From NCBI GenBank assembly GCA_052139675.1, contig JBKQWE010000036.1, positions 1-37,594 on the forward strand: a stretch of DNA of 37,594 bases, given 5' to 3'. The DNA comes from JBEKCB01 sp052139675 (GTDB lineage: Bacteria > Planctomycetota > Brocadiia > CAIUPP01). The position numbers were made by a program, and so were the translations under genes. The stretch's first letter is position 1; every line of letters starts with the position of its first letter. Of the stretch, positions 1-10,753 are shown piece after piece. The notes under the pieces are model-generated. The model worked only from the letters and a program-made list of their open reading frames with translations, was not told the DNA's origin and did not search any database.

Positions 1-313
1 GTCTCGGTGAGCGTTTCGGCCGGCGACGCGTACGCGGTTGGCCAAGGGCGGCTGTCGCCTACGTACGGCAGTGGTACGTGGCGCGGTCAATCCTCCGGCG
101 AGTCCTGCACCGGCGTGTGGCAGGCTGCCCGGCGCGAATAGCGAGGCCGACGTCAGCGACGTGGCGAAGCAATATAGCTGCGAGGTCGTCGCCGTCGTGC
201 CGCAGGACAAGGCCTGGGACAACGACCCTTTCGCCGAAAGTCCTGAGTATCGGTTAGCGGAAAATCGCGCCGGGCGTTGGCGGATTTACGCGCGGGTGAA
301 GTTAGGACAATGA
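1..313 (+). other. Partial or decayed coding remnants at the window edge
   Basis: Two overlapping plus-strand frames look partly protein-like. Frame 1 is open from the window edge to a stop at 139-141 and contains the Gly/Ser-rich stretch PTYGSGTWRGQSSGESCTG, which could be the C-terminus of a small secreted protein. Frame 2 runs to a stop at 311-313, and its last ~50 residues (CEVVAVVPQDKAW, then GRWRIYARVKLGQ) resemble the C-terminal tail of a membrane glycosyltransferase. Neither has a convincing start with a ribosome site inside the window, and they overlap in different frames. At most one is real at any base, or this is decayed sequence. I cannot assign a function. Confidence 0.25.
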
Positions 314-518
314 TTCCGCATCGGCGCGCAGCCGTTGAGTCAGCTATTGGGGGGAGGAGCGGACATCGCAATTTCGCGCGTCATGTCTGCTGTTGACCCA
401 TTTCGGACAAACCAATTTCTTGACGTGAATCAACACGCATTGGCGCAAGCAGGTTAGATTCATCTAACTTGGGGCACGCCTGCGGGGCAAACTGTGCAGA
501 GTGAGAAGGGGGGCTTAC
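314..518 (+). promoter_or_regulatory. AT-richer leader upstream of the TAXI gene with a small inverted repeat
   Basis: This non-coding stretch is less GC-rich than most of the window. It contains a perfect 6-bp inverted repeat with a 4-base loop (GTTAGA / TCTAAC at 453-458 and 463-468), which could be an operator or a weak hairpin. TTGACG at 420-425 is a possible -35 hexamer, but no good -10 follows at the right distance. A purine-rich ribosome site (GAGAAGGGGGG, 503-512) ends the region. Confidence 0.35.
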
Positions 519-1823
519 ATGGCTCTCAGAGGTTTCCTGAGAAACAACTGGCCTGCAGTCACGATCACCGTGACCGTTGTTGCGATTGCCATCGCAGCCG
601 TTGTATTACTGCGCAGCATGCCACCGCGCATGATCGTTATGGCGACGGGGTCCAAGGGCGGCACCTTTTACGACGTCGGTGAACGCTACCGCGCGGCACT
701 CGCGAGTGCCGGCGTCGAGGTGCGGCTAGTGCCCACGGGAGGCTCGGCCGAAAACCTCGCGTTACTGCTTGACCCACATTCGGGAGTAAGTGTCGGTCTG
801 GTCCAGGGCGGTGCCATTGGCGCGGAAGCTTCATCTAAACTCGAATCACTTGGGACGATCTTTTACGAACCCTTGTGGCTGTTCCATAAACGCGGATTGC
901 GAGACGATAAAGGGATTGTAGATCTGCGGGGCCGGAGGATATCGGTTGGGCCGGTAGGCAGCGGCGGCCGGGCACTATCACTCGAACTGCTCAAACGTAA
1001 CGGGATTGACGGGCAGGTCAGCGAATTGCTCTCCCTGGCGCCAGAGGCAGCGGCCGAAAAGCTTTTGGCCGGGGAGATCGACGCGGCGGCAACATTGAAC
1101 GCCTGGGAGGCACCTATAGTGCAGAAGCTTATTGCCGATGAGCACATTGAGCTTTTCAGTTTTGCCGCGCGCGCAGACGCGTATGTCGCGCTTTATCCAT
1201 TTCTGAATAAAGTAGTAGTGCCGAGGGGTGTAGGCGATTTAGCAAAGGATCTGCCGCCAACCGACGTGATCCTGTTCGCACCGAAGGCCAGTTTGGTCGT
1301 GCACAAGGATCTGCATCCAGCGATTCAATACCTGCTGCTCGATGCCGCAGTGCGGATCCACTCGAGGCCGGGCATTTTTCAGCACGCTAACCAATTCCCT
1401 GCCGCCGAAGGCATCGACATCCCACTGAGTCGCGAGGCGCTGCAATTCTACAAATCTGGCCGACCATTCCTGCACAACTATCTCCCATTCTGGGTGGCGG
1501 AACTGTTCGGCACGCTAATCCTTTTGCTCATTCCAATTCTAGGCGTGCTCTACCCGTTGATAAGGACTCTGCCAAGCGGGTACAGCTGGCTGATGCGATC
1601 AAAGATAGCACGCATATATGGAGAACTGAGATTTCTGGAGGATGAGATAATGAAAGCCCGTCGAACCGGCGGCGACATCAGTGCAATGGTCGCGCAGTTT
1701 GATCACCTTGAGGAGCAAGCAAACCATCTGAGGATACCAGTCACCTACGCGAGCATGCTATATCAGTTTCGAGATCATATAGACGTCGTGCGCGAACGCC
1801 TGCAGAAGCAGCCGACGAGGTGA
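519..1823 (+). CDS. TAXI-family TRAP transporter solute-binding protein, membrane-anchored
   Basis: 434 residues. An N-terminal membrane segment lies at about residues 12-32, followed by a periplasmic TAXI-type solute-binding domain opening with the typical MATGSKGGTFYDVGERY stretch. A second hydrophobic segment (about 323-349) and a short charged, probably coiled cytoplasmic tail follow. TAXI proteins bind small organic acids or amino acids for tripartite TRAP transporters; versions with a C-terminal membrane helix are known in alphaproteobacteria. I chose ATG 519 because a strong purine-rich ribosome site lies just upstream; a GTG at 501 is in frame but sits in that site. No TRAP permease is visible. 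Codon use is less GC-biased than in genes after 2.9 kb, and the gene lies on the suspected foreign side of the 2742 junction. Confidence 0.75.
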   Translation: MALRGFLRNNWPAVTITVTVVAIAIAAVVLLRSMPPRMIVMATGSKGGTFYDVGERYRAALASAGVEVRLVPTGGSAENLALLLDPHSGVSVGLVQGGAIGAEASSKLESLGTIFYEPLWLFHKRGLRDDKGIVDLRGRRISVGPVGSGGRALSLELLKRNGIDGQVSELLSLAPEAAAEKLLAGEIDAAATLNAWEAPIVQKLIADEHIELFSFAARADAYVALYPFLNKVVVPRGVGDLAKDLPPTDVILFAPKASLVVHKDLHPAIQYLLLDAAVRIHSRPGIFQHANQFPAAEGIDIPLSREALQFYKSGRPFLHNYLPFWVAELFGTLILLLIPILGVLYPLIRTLPSGYSWLMRSKIARIYGELRFLEDEIMKARRTGGDISAMVAQFDHLEEQANHLRIPVTYASMLYQFRDHIDVVRERLQKQPTR

Positions 1824-1864
1824 TCGAGTAGAGACTTTTTTTGCAGTGCATGAGTCCGGTTCTA

Positions 1865-1913
1865 GCCCTCAGCGGACATTCCGCGACAGCGCCGGAGCGT
1901 CCGCTTTGAGGGC
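1865..1913. repeat. Imperfect inverted repeat in the intergenic region
   Basis: Arms GCCCTCAGCGGAC (1865-1877) and GTCCGCTTTGAGGGC (1899-1913) pair over 13 positions with a two-base bulge. It follows the TAXI gene by about 40 bases and could be a transcription terminator or a dispersed palindromic repeat, but no U-tract follows. The rest of 1824-2130 shows no gene. A second short GC stem (CCCGCG, 2096-2101, with CGCGGG, 2109-2114) sits directly in front of the threonine synthase ribosome site. Confidence 0.5.
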
Positions 1914-2130
1914 CAGAGCGGAAGCGACAAGCATTGCTCATTGCGCTCGATCTTATGAGGTAGAGGCCCCTAAACTTCGCCCCTCGCGTTCCTTGTGAAA
2001 AGCCCTGTTTTTCTATAACTGTGGCACTTGATCCGGGACCGGCGGCGGTGGGCCGTCCGCAGCGAACAACCTGGATAATCAAACACTTAAGGTAACCCGC
2101 GGGGTTCGCGCGGGGGCCAGGAAGGCTCGA

Positions 2131-2742
2131 TTGCGCCATATCTCCACAAGAGGCGAGGCCCCGCCGCTCGGCTTTGCCGACGCCATGCTCGCGGGCCTCG
2201 CCCGCGATGGCGGCCTCTATGTGCCGGAGGCTTGGCCGCAGCTCGACCTTAAGACCATCCTCGGCTTCGCCGGCCGCCCCTATGCCGAAGTCGCCGTCGA
2301 GGTGATCCGGCGTTTCACTGAAGGTTCCATCGGCGAGGCCGACCTCGCCCGCATGGCGCGCGAAGCCTACGGCAATTTCCGCCATCCCGCGGTGGCGCCG
2401 CTGACCCAGCTCGGCGTGAATACGTTTGCCCTCGAACTGTTCCACGGCCCAACGCTCGCCTTCAAGGACCTGGCGATGCAGCTCCTGGCGCGGCTGATGG
2501 ACCACGTGCTGGCCGCCCGCGGCGAGCGCCGTACCATCGTCGTCGCGACCTCCGGCGATACCGGCGGCGCCGCCGTCGACGCGTTCCGCGACCGCGACCA
2601 GGTCGACGTCATCGTCCTGTTCCCGCAGGGGCGTATCTCCGACGTGCAGCAGCGCATGATGACGACGGCGGCGGCCGCCAACATCCACGCCGTCGCCATC
2701 GAAGGCACCTTCGACGACTGCCAGGCGATCGTGAAAGGCCTC
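2131..2742 (+). pseudogene. thrC: Threonine synthase, N-terminal 204 codons only
   Basis: The product is a PLP-dependent enzyme converting O-phosphohomoserine to threonine. TTG 2131 is the likely start, with AGGAAGG at 2119-2125. Family features are clear: the N-terminal ISTRGEAP and ARDGGLYVPE, the PLP lysine in LAFKDLAMQ (K112), the phosphate loop SGDTGGAAVDAF (from residue 141), then FPQGRISDVQ and GTFDDCQAIVKGL. Full-length ThrC of this type has about 460-470 residues and would continue with a Phe-Asn segment. Here homology stops after residue 204 and an unrelated stretch follows in frame. The wording is close to what I remember of Bradyrhizobium-type ThrC. It is therefore truncated, by recombination or by an assembly join. 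Confidence 0.8.
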
Positions 2743-2901
2743 GCGCGGCTGGAATACTGGATGGACCTGGCGAATGTGCTCTCGGCGACGCCGTGGGCGG
2801 GCCGGCTGTGTTACGTCGAGGGCGCCGACCGCCCGTCGCCGCTGCTCCACATCCTCAACGGCGGCGAGACGCAGGCGAAGATGCTCCTCGCGCGCAGGTG
2901 A
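2743..2901 (+). pseudogene. C-terminal fragment of an unidentified protein fused to the thrC fragment
   Basis: The last 52 codons of the open frame (ARLEYWMDLANVL, then WAGRLCYVEGADRPSPLL, ending AKMLLARR) do not fit threonine synthase. They look like genuine coding sequence with the codon bias of the downstream genome, so probably the 3' end of a different gene whose start lies beyond the junction. The stop at 2899-2901 is only 2 bases from the stop of the convergent MFS gene, normal spacing for two intact neighbours. I do not recognise the family. Confidence 0.5.
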
Positions 2902-2903
2902 GG

Positions 2904-4154
2904 TTACAGGCGCTCGGTGGTCAACTTTTCGACGGCCGGCAGGCCGTTGGAAAGCTGCGACGATTTCACGCGCCAGGCGGCCAGCAGAGAGATCAGGATC
3001 AGCGCCACGCCGCACATGAGAAACGGCGCAACGTAGTACGGCTTCTCGGGTGTGCCCATGAGGATGGAGAGATAGCCGCCGCCGAGCGGGCCGAAGCAGA
3101 ATGCGGCGCTGCCGATGAATGCGATGACGCCGAAGGCCTTGCCGATGTCGCGCTCGGGCGTGATCCGGCGGATGATCGCGTAGAGGCTCGGCATCACGCC
3201 GCCGATCGCCAGTCCGAAAATGATGCGCAGGATGTAGAGGTGGGTGATGGTCCTCGCGAAGTAGAAGGGCAGCGAGAGGATCCCCGACAACAGCGTGCAG
3301 ATCACCAGCATCCGCTTGTGTCCCCACTGATCCGCCATCTGGCCCAGGTACCATGCTGAAGTCATGTCCGCGAATCCGACCACGAACATGATCTGCCCGG
3401 TGACGGCGGCCGCCTCATCGTAGGGCTTGCCCGAGAGTTCCTTCACGAAATACGGAAACACCGGCGCCGGCGCGACGGTGGCGAAGTTGATCAGGAACAG
3501 CACCAGCGTCAGGGTGAGAAAGCCGCCGATGGAGAACAGGCCGCGATAGGTGCCCGTCTTGACGGTCTCGCCGCGCACGGCGGGCTTGAAGGTTTCCTTC
3601 ACGCCGTAATGGACGATCAACCCGCCGACGCCGATCAGGCCGCCGGCGACGTAGAACGTGGGGCGGAACCCGAAGAGCACCGCGGCGTGTCCGCCCATCA
3701 GCGGGCCGAACGAGGCGCCGGCGATGACGGAGGCCTGCATCACGCCGAGCGCATAGGCCGAACGCTCCGTCGGAGTCTCGCTCGCGATCAGCGCCATGCC
3801 CGCCGCCACCGTGCCCGTCAGCGTCCCCTGGATGATGCGCAGGATCAGCAGTTGGTGCACGTTCTGGGCCAACCCCATGAGCGCGACGATCACGGCGCCG
3901 GCGACCATCGCGCGCAGCACCATGATCTTTCGCCCGTAGCGGTCCGCCAGGTGGCCCCAGATGAGCGCGAAGATCGCCATCGGCAGCCCGATGGCCGCCA
4001 TGAGAATGCTGGCCCATTGGACCGCCTGGTCCTTGGGAACGCCCAGGTCCTGGACGATGTAGAACGGCAGGAACGGCATGACGAACGCAAAGCCCGCCAT
4101 CGAGATGAACTGCGCCGCGCACATCGAGTAGAACGTCTTTCGCCACGCAACCAT
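2904..4154 (-). CDS. MFS efflux transporter (DHA1-like)
   Basis: 416 residues with about twelve hydrophobic segments. The major facilitator motif A is present in the loop after helix 2 (GHLADRYGRKIMV, about residues 67-79), and the mirrored loop in the second half reads GQMADQWGHKRML. Length and motif fit proton-driven drug or metabolite exporters of the DHA1 type in the inner membrane; the substrate cannot be read from sequence. The ATG start at 4152-4154 has only a weak ribosome site. The gene is convergent with the fragment at 2743-2901 and co-oriented with gmd 180 bases upstream, and may share its transcript. Confidence 0.85.
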   Translation of the reverse strand: MVAWRKTFYSMCAAQFISMAGFAFVMPFLPFYIVQDLGVPKDQAVQWASILMAAIGLPMAIFALIWGHLADRYGRKIMVLRAMVAGAVIVALMGLAQNVHQLLILRIIQGTLTGTVAAGMALIASETPTERSAYALGVMQASVIAGASFGPLMGGHAAVLFGFRPTFYVAGGLIGVGGLIVHYGVKETFKPAVRGETVKTGTYRGLFSIGGFLTLTLVLFLINFATVAPAPVFPYFVKELSGKPYDEAAAVTGQIMFVVGFADMTSAWYLGQMADQWGHKRMLVICTLLSGILSLPFYFARTITHLYILRIIFGLAIGGVMPSLYAIIRRITPERDIGKAFGVIAFIGSAAFCFGPLGGGYLSILMGTPEKPYYVAPFLMCGVALILISLLAAWRVKSSQLSNGLPAVEKLTTERL

Positions 4155-4336
4155 TCTGTTTCGGGTCCAATTCGGAAAGCGGCAGCGCCGTTCTCAGCAA
4201 CGGTTGTTTCGCTGCGAAGCCCCGGTTCGCGAAGCCGCCACGGGAATTCGGAGAGGAGCCGCGACCGCCGCCGGATTATACAGCCGGCGGGGCGGACTCG
4301 GCAAGACGAGCGGGGCGATCCCGGGACGCGCCTTCC

Positions 4337-5317
4337 TCAAGCACGTCTTTCGCGATCCCGGGCCAGGTCCGATTTGACCATCATGGCCACGAGTTCCTCG
4401 AACCGGACGGTTGGTTTCCAGCCCAGGGCCCGCTGCGCCTTCGAGGCGTCGCCGATGAGCAGTTCCACTTCGGCGGGCCGGTAGAACTGCTGATCGGTCT
4501 CGAAGTGGGCCTCCGGCTTCAGGCCGACGCAGCCGAACGCCGCGTTCAGCAGGTCGCGCACGCTGCGCGTTTCGCCGGTGGCGATCACGTAGTCGTCGGC
4601 TTTCGGCTGCTGGAGCATCAGCCACATCGCGCGGACGTAGTCGCCGGCGAACCCCCAGTCGCGCTGCGCGTCCAGGTTGCCCAGGCGGATCTTCTCCTTG
4701 CTTCCGCTGGCGATCCGCGCGACGCCGGAGGTGATCTTGCGGCTGACGAACTCAAATCCGCGGCGCGGGGACTCGTGGTTGAAGAGGATGCCGCTGCTGG
4801 CGTGCATCCCGTAGGCCTCGCGGTAGTTGAGCGTCAGGTAGTACCCGGTGCACTTGCTGATGCCGTACGGCGACCGCGGATGGAAGGGCGTGGTCTCACG
4901 TTGCGGCGTCTCGTGCACCTTGCCGAACATCTCGCTCGAGCCGGCAAAGTAGAACCGGCAGTCCGGTTTCAAGCGGTGCAAGGCGGCCAGCACGTACTGC
5001 GTGCCGTGGATGTTGATGTCGAGCGTCGAGAACTCATCGTCGAAACTGTAGCTGACGAAGCTCTGCGCCGCCAGGTGGTAGCACTCGTCCGGGCGCACGG
5101 TGTCAATCACGGAGAAAACGCTCGCGTAGCTTTCCAGCGAGGCGGCGTGCAGGTGAAGGCGGTCTTCGATGTGCTGAAGCCGCCACAGCCGGTGCGCCGG
5201 GTCCTCGATCGCCACGCGGCGGACGATGCCGTGCACCTCGTAACCCTTCTCGAGAAGCAGTTCCGCCAGGTACGACCCGTCCTGCCCCGTAATTCCCGTA
5301 ATCAGCGCTTTTTTCAT
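4337..5317 (-). CDS. gmd: GDP-mannose 4,6-dehydratase
   Basis: 326 residues, an extended SDR enzyme converting GDP-D-mannose to GDP-4-keto-6-deoxy-mannose, precursor of GDP-fucose, GDP-rhamnose and related envelope sugars. The NADP-binding GITGQDGSYLAELLLEKGY sits at the very N-terminus, the catalytic YxxxK as SPYGISKCTGYY, and the signature FNHESPRRG with the RDWGFAGDYVRAMW segment is diagnostic. Start ATG 5315-5317 is preceded by GAGGGGAGG; upstream in-frame codons do not belong to the family. No epimerase or reductase partner is adjacent, so the final sugar is unknown. It fits the glycan theme of the glycosyltransferases at 10-15 kb and 33 kb. Confidence 0.92.
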   Translation of the reverse strand: MKKALITGITGQDGSYLAELLLEKGYEVHGIVRRVAIEDPAHRLWRLQHIEDRLHLHAASLESYASVFSVIDTVRPDECYHLAAQSFVSYSFDDEFSTLDINIHGTQYVLAALHRLKPDCRFYFAGSSEMFGKVHETPQRETTPFHPRSPYGISKCTGYYLTLNYREAYGMHASSGILFNHESPRRGFEFVSRKITSGVARIASGSKEKIRLGNLDAQRDWGFAGDYVRAMWLMLQQPKADDYVIATGETRSVRDLLNAAFGCVGLKPEAHFETDQQFYRPAEVELLIGDASKAQRALGWKPTVRFEELVAMMVKSDLARDRERRA

Positions 5318-5358
5318 GGCCTCCCCTCGCTGAACAGTGAAACGCGTGGGCAAACGAT

Positions 5359-5387
5359 ACCATAAACGCGGCGTTTTTTCATGTCAC
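5359..5387 (-). promoter_or_regulatory. Putative promoter of gmd
   Basis: On the minus strand GTGACA (5382-5387) and TATGGT (5359-5364) are separated by 17 bases, 5/6 and 4/6 matches to the housekeeping consensus, about 40 bases upstream of the gmd start. Confidence 0.45.
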
Positions 5388-5413
5388 GAGCGCCCCGTTT
5401 CACGCAACTCGAT

Positions 5414-5442
5414 TTGGCAGCGGGATTCTGATATGCTAAATT
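5414..5442 (+). promoter_or_regulatory. Putative promoter of tkt
   Basis: TTGGCA (5414-5419) and TAAATT (5437-5442) are separated by 17 bases, 5/6 and 4/6 matches to the housekeeping consensus. A short leader of about 50 bases leads to the GAGGAGG ribosome site of tkt. Confidence 0.45.
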
Positions 5443-5499
5443 TCCGCTTTTCAGCCCAGAGACATTGTTGTTTTCATTCCAGCTATTGAGGAGGCGCAG

Positions 5500-7505
<2,006 letters not shown>

Positions 7506-7509
<4 letters not shown>

Positions 7510-8561
7510 GCGCGGGACGCATGGAACAGGAAAAAGCCGACGCCCAGCCGGAAAAGACCGACGCGGAGCCGGTGAAGATGCGTTCGTGCGCCCTCGAAGC
7601 AGGCGCGGAAGGCGTCCGCTTCATCGTGGACGGGCAAGTGGCGAAAATCCTGCCTTTCGACACCTACGAAGCGTTCCACAAGAACTTCACGCGCGGCCTC
7701 GAGTTCAATATCTACCCGCTCGAGACCGCGGACCATACCGAGCTCAAGCTGCAACTGCCTCCGCTCTCGGAAATCCGGGCGGGCAGAATCGAATTGCGGT
7801 CGCTGGACGGCGTGACCTACGGCCGGCAGTACAAGCTCATCGAGGTGAAGAAGGAAGCGGACGGCAGGTCCTATGCCATCGTCGCGCTGGCGGATACGGG
7901 CGAGGTGGTCGAGCGCGAGCCGTGGAAGGATTTCAAGCGGCGCGTCGCGTTCCGCCGGTGCCGCAGCGGCACCGCGTACGACACGATGCTCGGGGAACTT
8001 AGCCCGCGGCTCTACTTCGACGTCACCGGGAAAATCTATAAGCCTGACGAGGAGCAGCCCGGGGTCAAGGAAACGGAGGCAGCGCAAAAGAAGCCTGCGC
8101 GCGAAGCGGTGAAGAAGCCGCTGGAAAAGGAACCCGAGAAAGCGGACCCGCTGCTGAAGATCGCCACCGCGGGCATCGCGTGGCTCCGGAAGAACCCGCG
8201 CTATGGTTATATCGCCGCGGCCGTCCTCTTGCTCGCGCTGATCTTTACCCTCGTCAGGGTCCGCCGCGGACCTAATATTAATATTCTGAAGCCGAAGTCC
8301 GAGGTGCAGAGCCCGGTCAATCTGGATTACCACCTGAACCAGGAATACCAGATCGCGCAGGCGTTCAGCAGGGTGGACTTCGTGAAATATGCCAGGAGCA
8401 ACCCGCAGGCGGCGAGGGACAGCGTCGCCAATCTCGCGGGCTTCGTCGAAAGAAACCGGTCCACTCCCAACCTGACCGCCGAGCAGGCCCAGAAGTTGCT
8501 TTTCATTTCGAGCACGGTAAAACAGCTTGAGGCGGCATTGGTTCAGGCGACGGCAAAATAA
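7506..8561 (+). CDS. Unknown single-pass membrane protein coupled to transketolase
   Basis: 351 residues, no family recognised. A soluble N-terminal region of about 200 residues contains beta-rich segments (FIVDGQVAKILPFDTYEAF, RGLEFNIYPLE, RIELRSLDGVTYGRQYKL). A lysine/glutamate-rich linker (about 183-216), one membrane segment (about 233-250, IAAAVLLLALIFTLVRV) and a C-terminal region ending in likely helices follow. The N-terminal domain has some resemblance in spirit to PilZ-like beta barrels (RVAFRR-type text), but I do not claim that. Start ATG 7506 lies inside the tkt stop, suggesting co-expression. The role is unknown. Confidence 0.75.
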
Positions 8562-8589
8562 GGTCGAGGCGCGGCGGCAAGTCCCTTCA

Positions 8590-9675
8590 TCATCCGGCTT
8601 TTGCGGCCGGCGGTTCTTCCGGCACCAGGATCACGTCGTCGAGCCCGAAGCACGCCTCGACGGTTTCGCCGGGCGCGGCGAGGGAGGCGGTCGGGTGATG
8701 GAGCAGCAGGTTGATCTCCTCCTCGGCGGCCGACGGCGCGCTGAGGCGCACGACCACCTGCTCCTGGTCGCCCAGGTACATGACTTCTTTCACCAGTCCG
8801 CGCAGGCGGTTGGCGGCGTCGGGGCTGGGGCCGAGCGTCAGCGCCTCGGGCCGGATGCAGCAGGTGACCTTGCCGCTGGCGCGCCCGCGCGCGCGGATCT
8901 TCCCGTAGGGCGTGGCGATGAGCGTCTCCTCGGCAGCCGGGCGCGCCTCGCCGAGGAGCACGTTCGCCTGACCGACGAACTCCGCGACGAACCGGTCCGC
9001 CGGGCGCATGTAAATCTCTCGCGGCGTTCCGGCCTGCCGGACCTCGCCGTCGCGCATCACCGCCAGCCGGCCCGCGAGCGAGAGCGCCTCCTTCTGGTCG
9101 TGCGTGACGTAGACGGTGGTGATGCCCGTCTCGGTGTGGATGCGCCGGAGCTCCTGGCGCATTTCAAGGCGCAGCTTCGCGTCGAGGTTGCTCAGCGGCT
9201 CGTCGAGCAGGAGCACGTCCGGCTCGATCACCAGCGCCCGCGCGAGCGCCACTCGCTGCTGCTGCCCGCCGGAGAGCTGGTTCGGGCGGCGCTCCTCTAG
9301 CCCTTCGAGCCGCACGAGCTCGATCACGCGGCCGACGCGCCGCCGAAGTTCCTCGCGCGAGACGCGCCGCAGTTCCAGTCCGTACGCGACGTTCTCCCGC
9401 ACGCTCATGTGCGGCCAGAGCGCGTAGTTCTGGAAGACCATACCGGTGTTGCGGCGATGCGCGGGGACGGCGTTCATGAGCCGGTCGCCGAACCGGATTT
9501 CGCCCGCGTCCGGCTCCACGAATCCGGCGATCATGCGCAGCAGCGTCGTCTTCCCGCAGCCGGAAGGCCCGAGCAGAAAAAAGAACTCGCCCTTCGCGAT
9601 CTCCAGCGATACGTCCCGGACCGCGGCCACGTCGTCATACTTCTTGCTCAGGTTCTTCAGGACCACCGAAAGCAT
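8590..9675 (-). CDS. ABC transporter ATP-binding protein with TOBE domain (PotA/UgpC/FbpC type)
   Basis: 361 residues. Walker A GPSGCGKTT (36-44), Q-loop FQNYALWPH, signature LSGGQQQR, Walker B VLLLDEPLSNLDAKLR and the switch histidine (YVTHDQKEAL) are intact. A C-terminal ~120-residue region beginning near GQANVLLGEAR matches the TOBE_2 regulatory domain of importer ATPases for polyamines, sugars, iron(III) or phosphonates. No permease or binding protein is adjacent, so the substrate is unknown and it may serve a remote or shared system. ATG 9675 is preceded by GGAG. It is the last gene of the long minus-strand run, 26 bases after the radical SAM gene. Confidence 0.88.
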   Translation of the reverse strand: MLSVVLKNLSKKYDDVAAVRDVSLEIAKGEFFFLLGPSGCGKTTLLRMIAGFVEPDAGEIRFGDRLMNAVPAHRRNTGMVFQNYALWPHMSVRENVAYGLELRRVSREELRRRVGRVIELVRLEGLEERRPNQLSGGQQQRVALARALVIEPDVLLLDEPLSNLDAKLRLEMRQELRRIHTETGITTVYVTHDQKEALSLAGRLAVMRDGEVRQAGTPREIYMRPADRFVAEFVGQANVLLGEARPAAEETLIATPYGKIRARGRASGKVTCCIRPEALTLGPSPDAANRLRGLVKEVMYLGDQEQVVVRLSAPSAAEEEINLLLHHPTASLAAPGETVEACFGLDDVILVPEEPPAAKAG

Positions 9676-9701
9676 GGATCACTCCAGCATGATGAAATTG
9701 T

Positions 9702-10727
9702 TCAAGTGACGATGGGCAGAGGCGTGCCGCACTGTTTGCACTTCGACCCGGCCAGCCCGACCGGCTGCGCGGTGAAGCCGGACCGCCGGATGACCACCGA
9801 TTTGCAGTTGGGGCAGAGCGTGTTCTCAAAGTCGTCGCCGGCGATGTTGCCGGCGTACAAATATTTCAGGCCGGCCTTGCGGCCCATCGCTAGCGCGTGC
9901 AGGATCGTCGCTTCGGGCGTGACGGGCGCGCGGTCGAACTGGTAATCGGGGTGATACCGCGAGACATGCCACGGGATCTCCACGCTCACGCTCGCGAGGA
10001 ACTCCGCCAGCCGCTGCAGTTCGCCCTCGTCATCGTTGAACTCCGGGATGAGCAGCGTGGTGACCTCGACGTGGATGCCGGCCTCGTGCATCAGCCGGAT
10101 CGCCTGGCAGACCGGTTCGAGATGCGCCTTGCAGCGCTCGCGGTAGAACTTGTCGTTGAACGCCTTGAGGTCCACGTTGGCCGCGTCAATCAGCCCGGCC
10201 ATCTTCTCGATCGTCTCGGGCGTCTGGTAGCCGTTCGTCACGAAGACGTTGCGGAGGCCTTCGGCCTTCGCGAGCCGCGCGCAATCGGCGGCGTACTCGA
10301 AATAGATCGTCGGCTCGGTGTACGTGTACGAGATGCTCGGGCAGCGGCGCGCCTTCGCCGCGGCGACGACCTCCTCCGGCGTGGTGAATTCGCCCGCGAT
10401 CTCATTCTCCCGGGCAGCTTGGGAGATCTGCCAGTTCTGGCAGAAATCGCACTGAAAATTGCATCCGACCGTCGCGATGGAGAAACTGTTCGTGCCGGGC
10501 AGGAAGTGATAGAGCGGTTTCTTCTCGATCGGGTCCACGTGCGCGGCGATCAGCTTGCCGTAGACGAGCGTGTAGAGCGTCCCCGCGCGGTTCTCGCGCA
10601 CCCGGCAGACGCCGCGCTGGCCCGGCTTGATGTGGCAGCGATGCGAGCAGAGAAAACAGTCGCAGAAATCTTCCGCCGCCTTTTGGTAAAGGATCGCCTC
10701 GTGCGGCGCGCGCGCTTTCTCGCTCAT
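9702..10727 (-). CDS. amrS: AmmeMemoRadiSam system radical SAM enzyme (AmrS)
   Basis: 341 residues. The [4Fe-4S] binding CxxxCxxC is CNFQCDFC (C89, C93, C96), within the family phrase FSIATVGCNFQCDFCQNWQ. Four N-terminal cysteines (FCDCFLCSHRC), the GQRGVCRVRENRAGTLY stretch and a C-terminal zinc-ribbon-like pair (CPNC, CKQCG) are typical of AmrS-type proteins (formerly PflA-like). The chemistry is not established; it usually co-occurs with AmmeMemoRadiSam proteins A (AMMECR1) and B (Memo), neither of which is in this window. Start ATG 10725-10727 follows AGGAGCGCA. The gene is 26 bases from both neighbours, consistent with one operon. Confidence 0.9.
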   Translation of the reverse strand: MSEKARAPHEAILYQKAAEDFCDCFLCSHRCHIKPGQRGVCRVRENRAGTLYTLVYGKLIAAHVDPIEKKPLYHFLPGTNSFSIATVGCNFQCDFCQNWQISQAARENEIAGEFTTPEEVVAAAKARRCPSISYTYTEPTIYFEYAADCARLAKAEGLRNVFVTNGYQTPETIEKMAGLIDAANVDLKAFNDKFYRERCKAHLEPVCQAIRLMHEAGIHVEVTTLLIPEFNDDEGELQRLAEFLASVSVEIPWHVSRYHPDYQFDRAPVTPEATILHALAMGRKAGLKYLYAGNIAGDDFENTLCPNCKSVVIRRSGFTAQPVGLAGSKCKQCGTPLPIVT

Positions 10728-10753
10728 TGCGTTGCGCTCCTGCGCAATTAAGG

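Noticed and set aside
1741..3354. A 537-codon minus-strand frame over thrC and the MFS end
   Set aside because: Arg/His/Asp-rich shadow crossing the probable junction; the plus-strand ThrC text is clearly the coding one.
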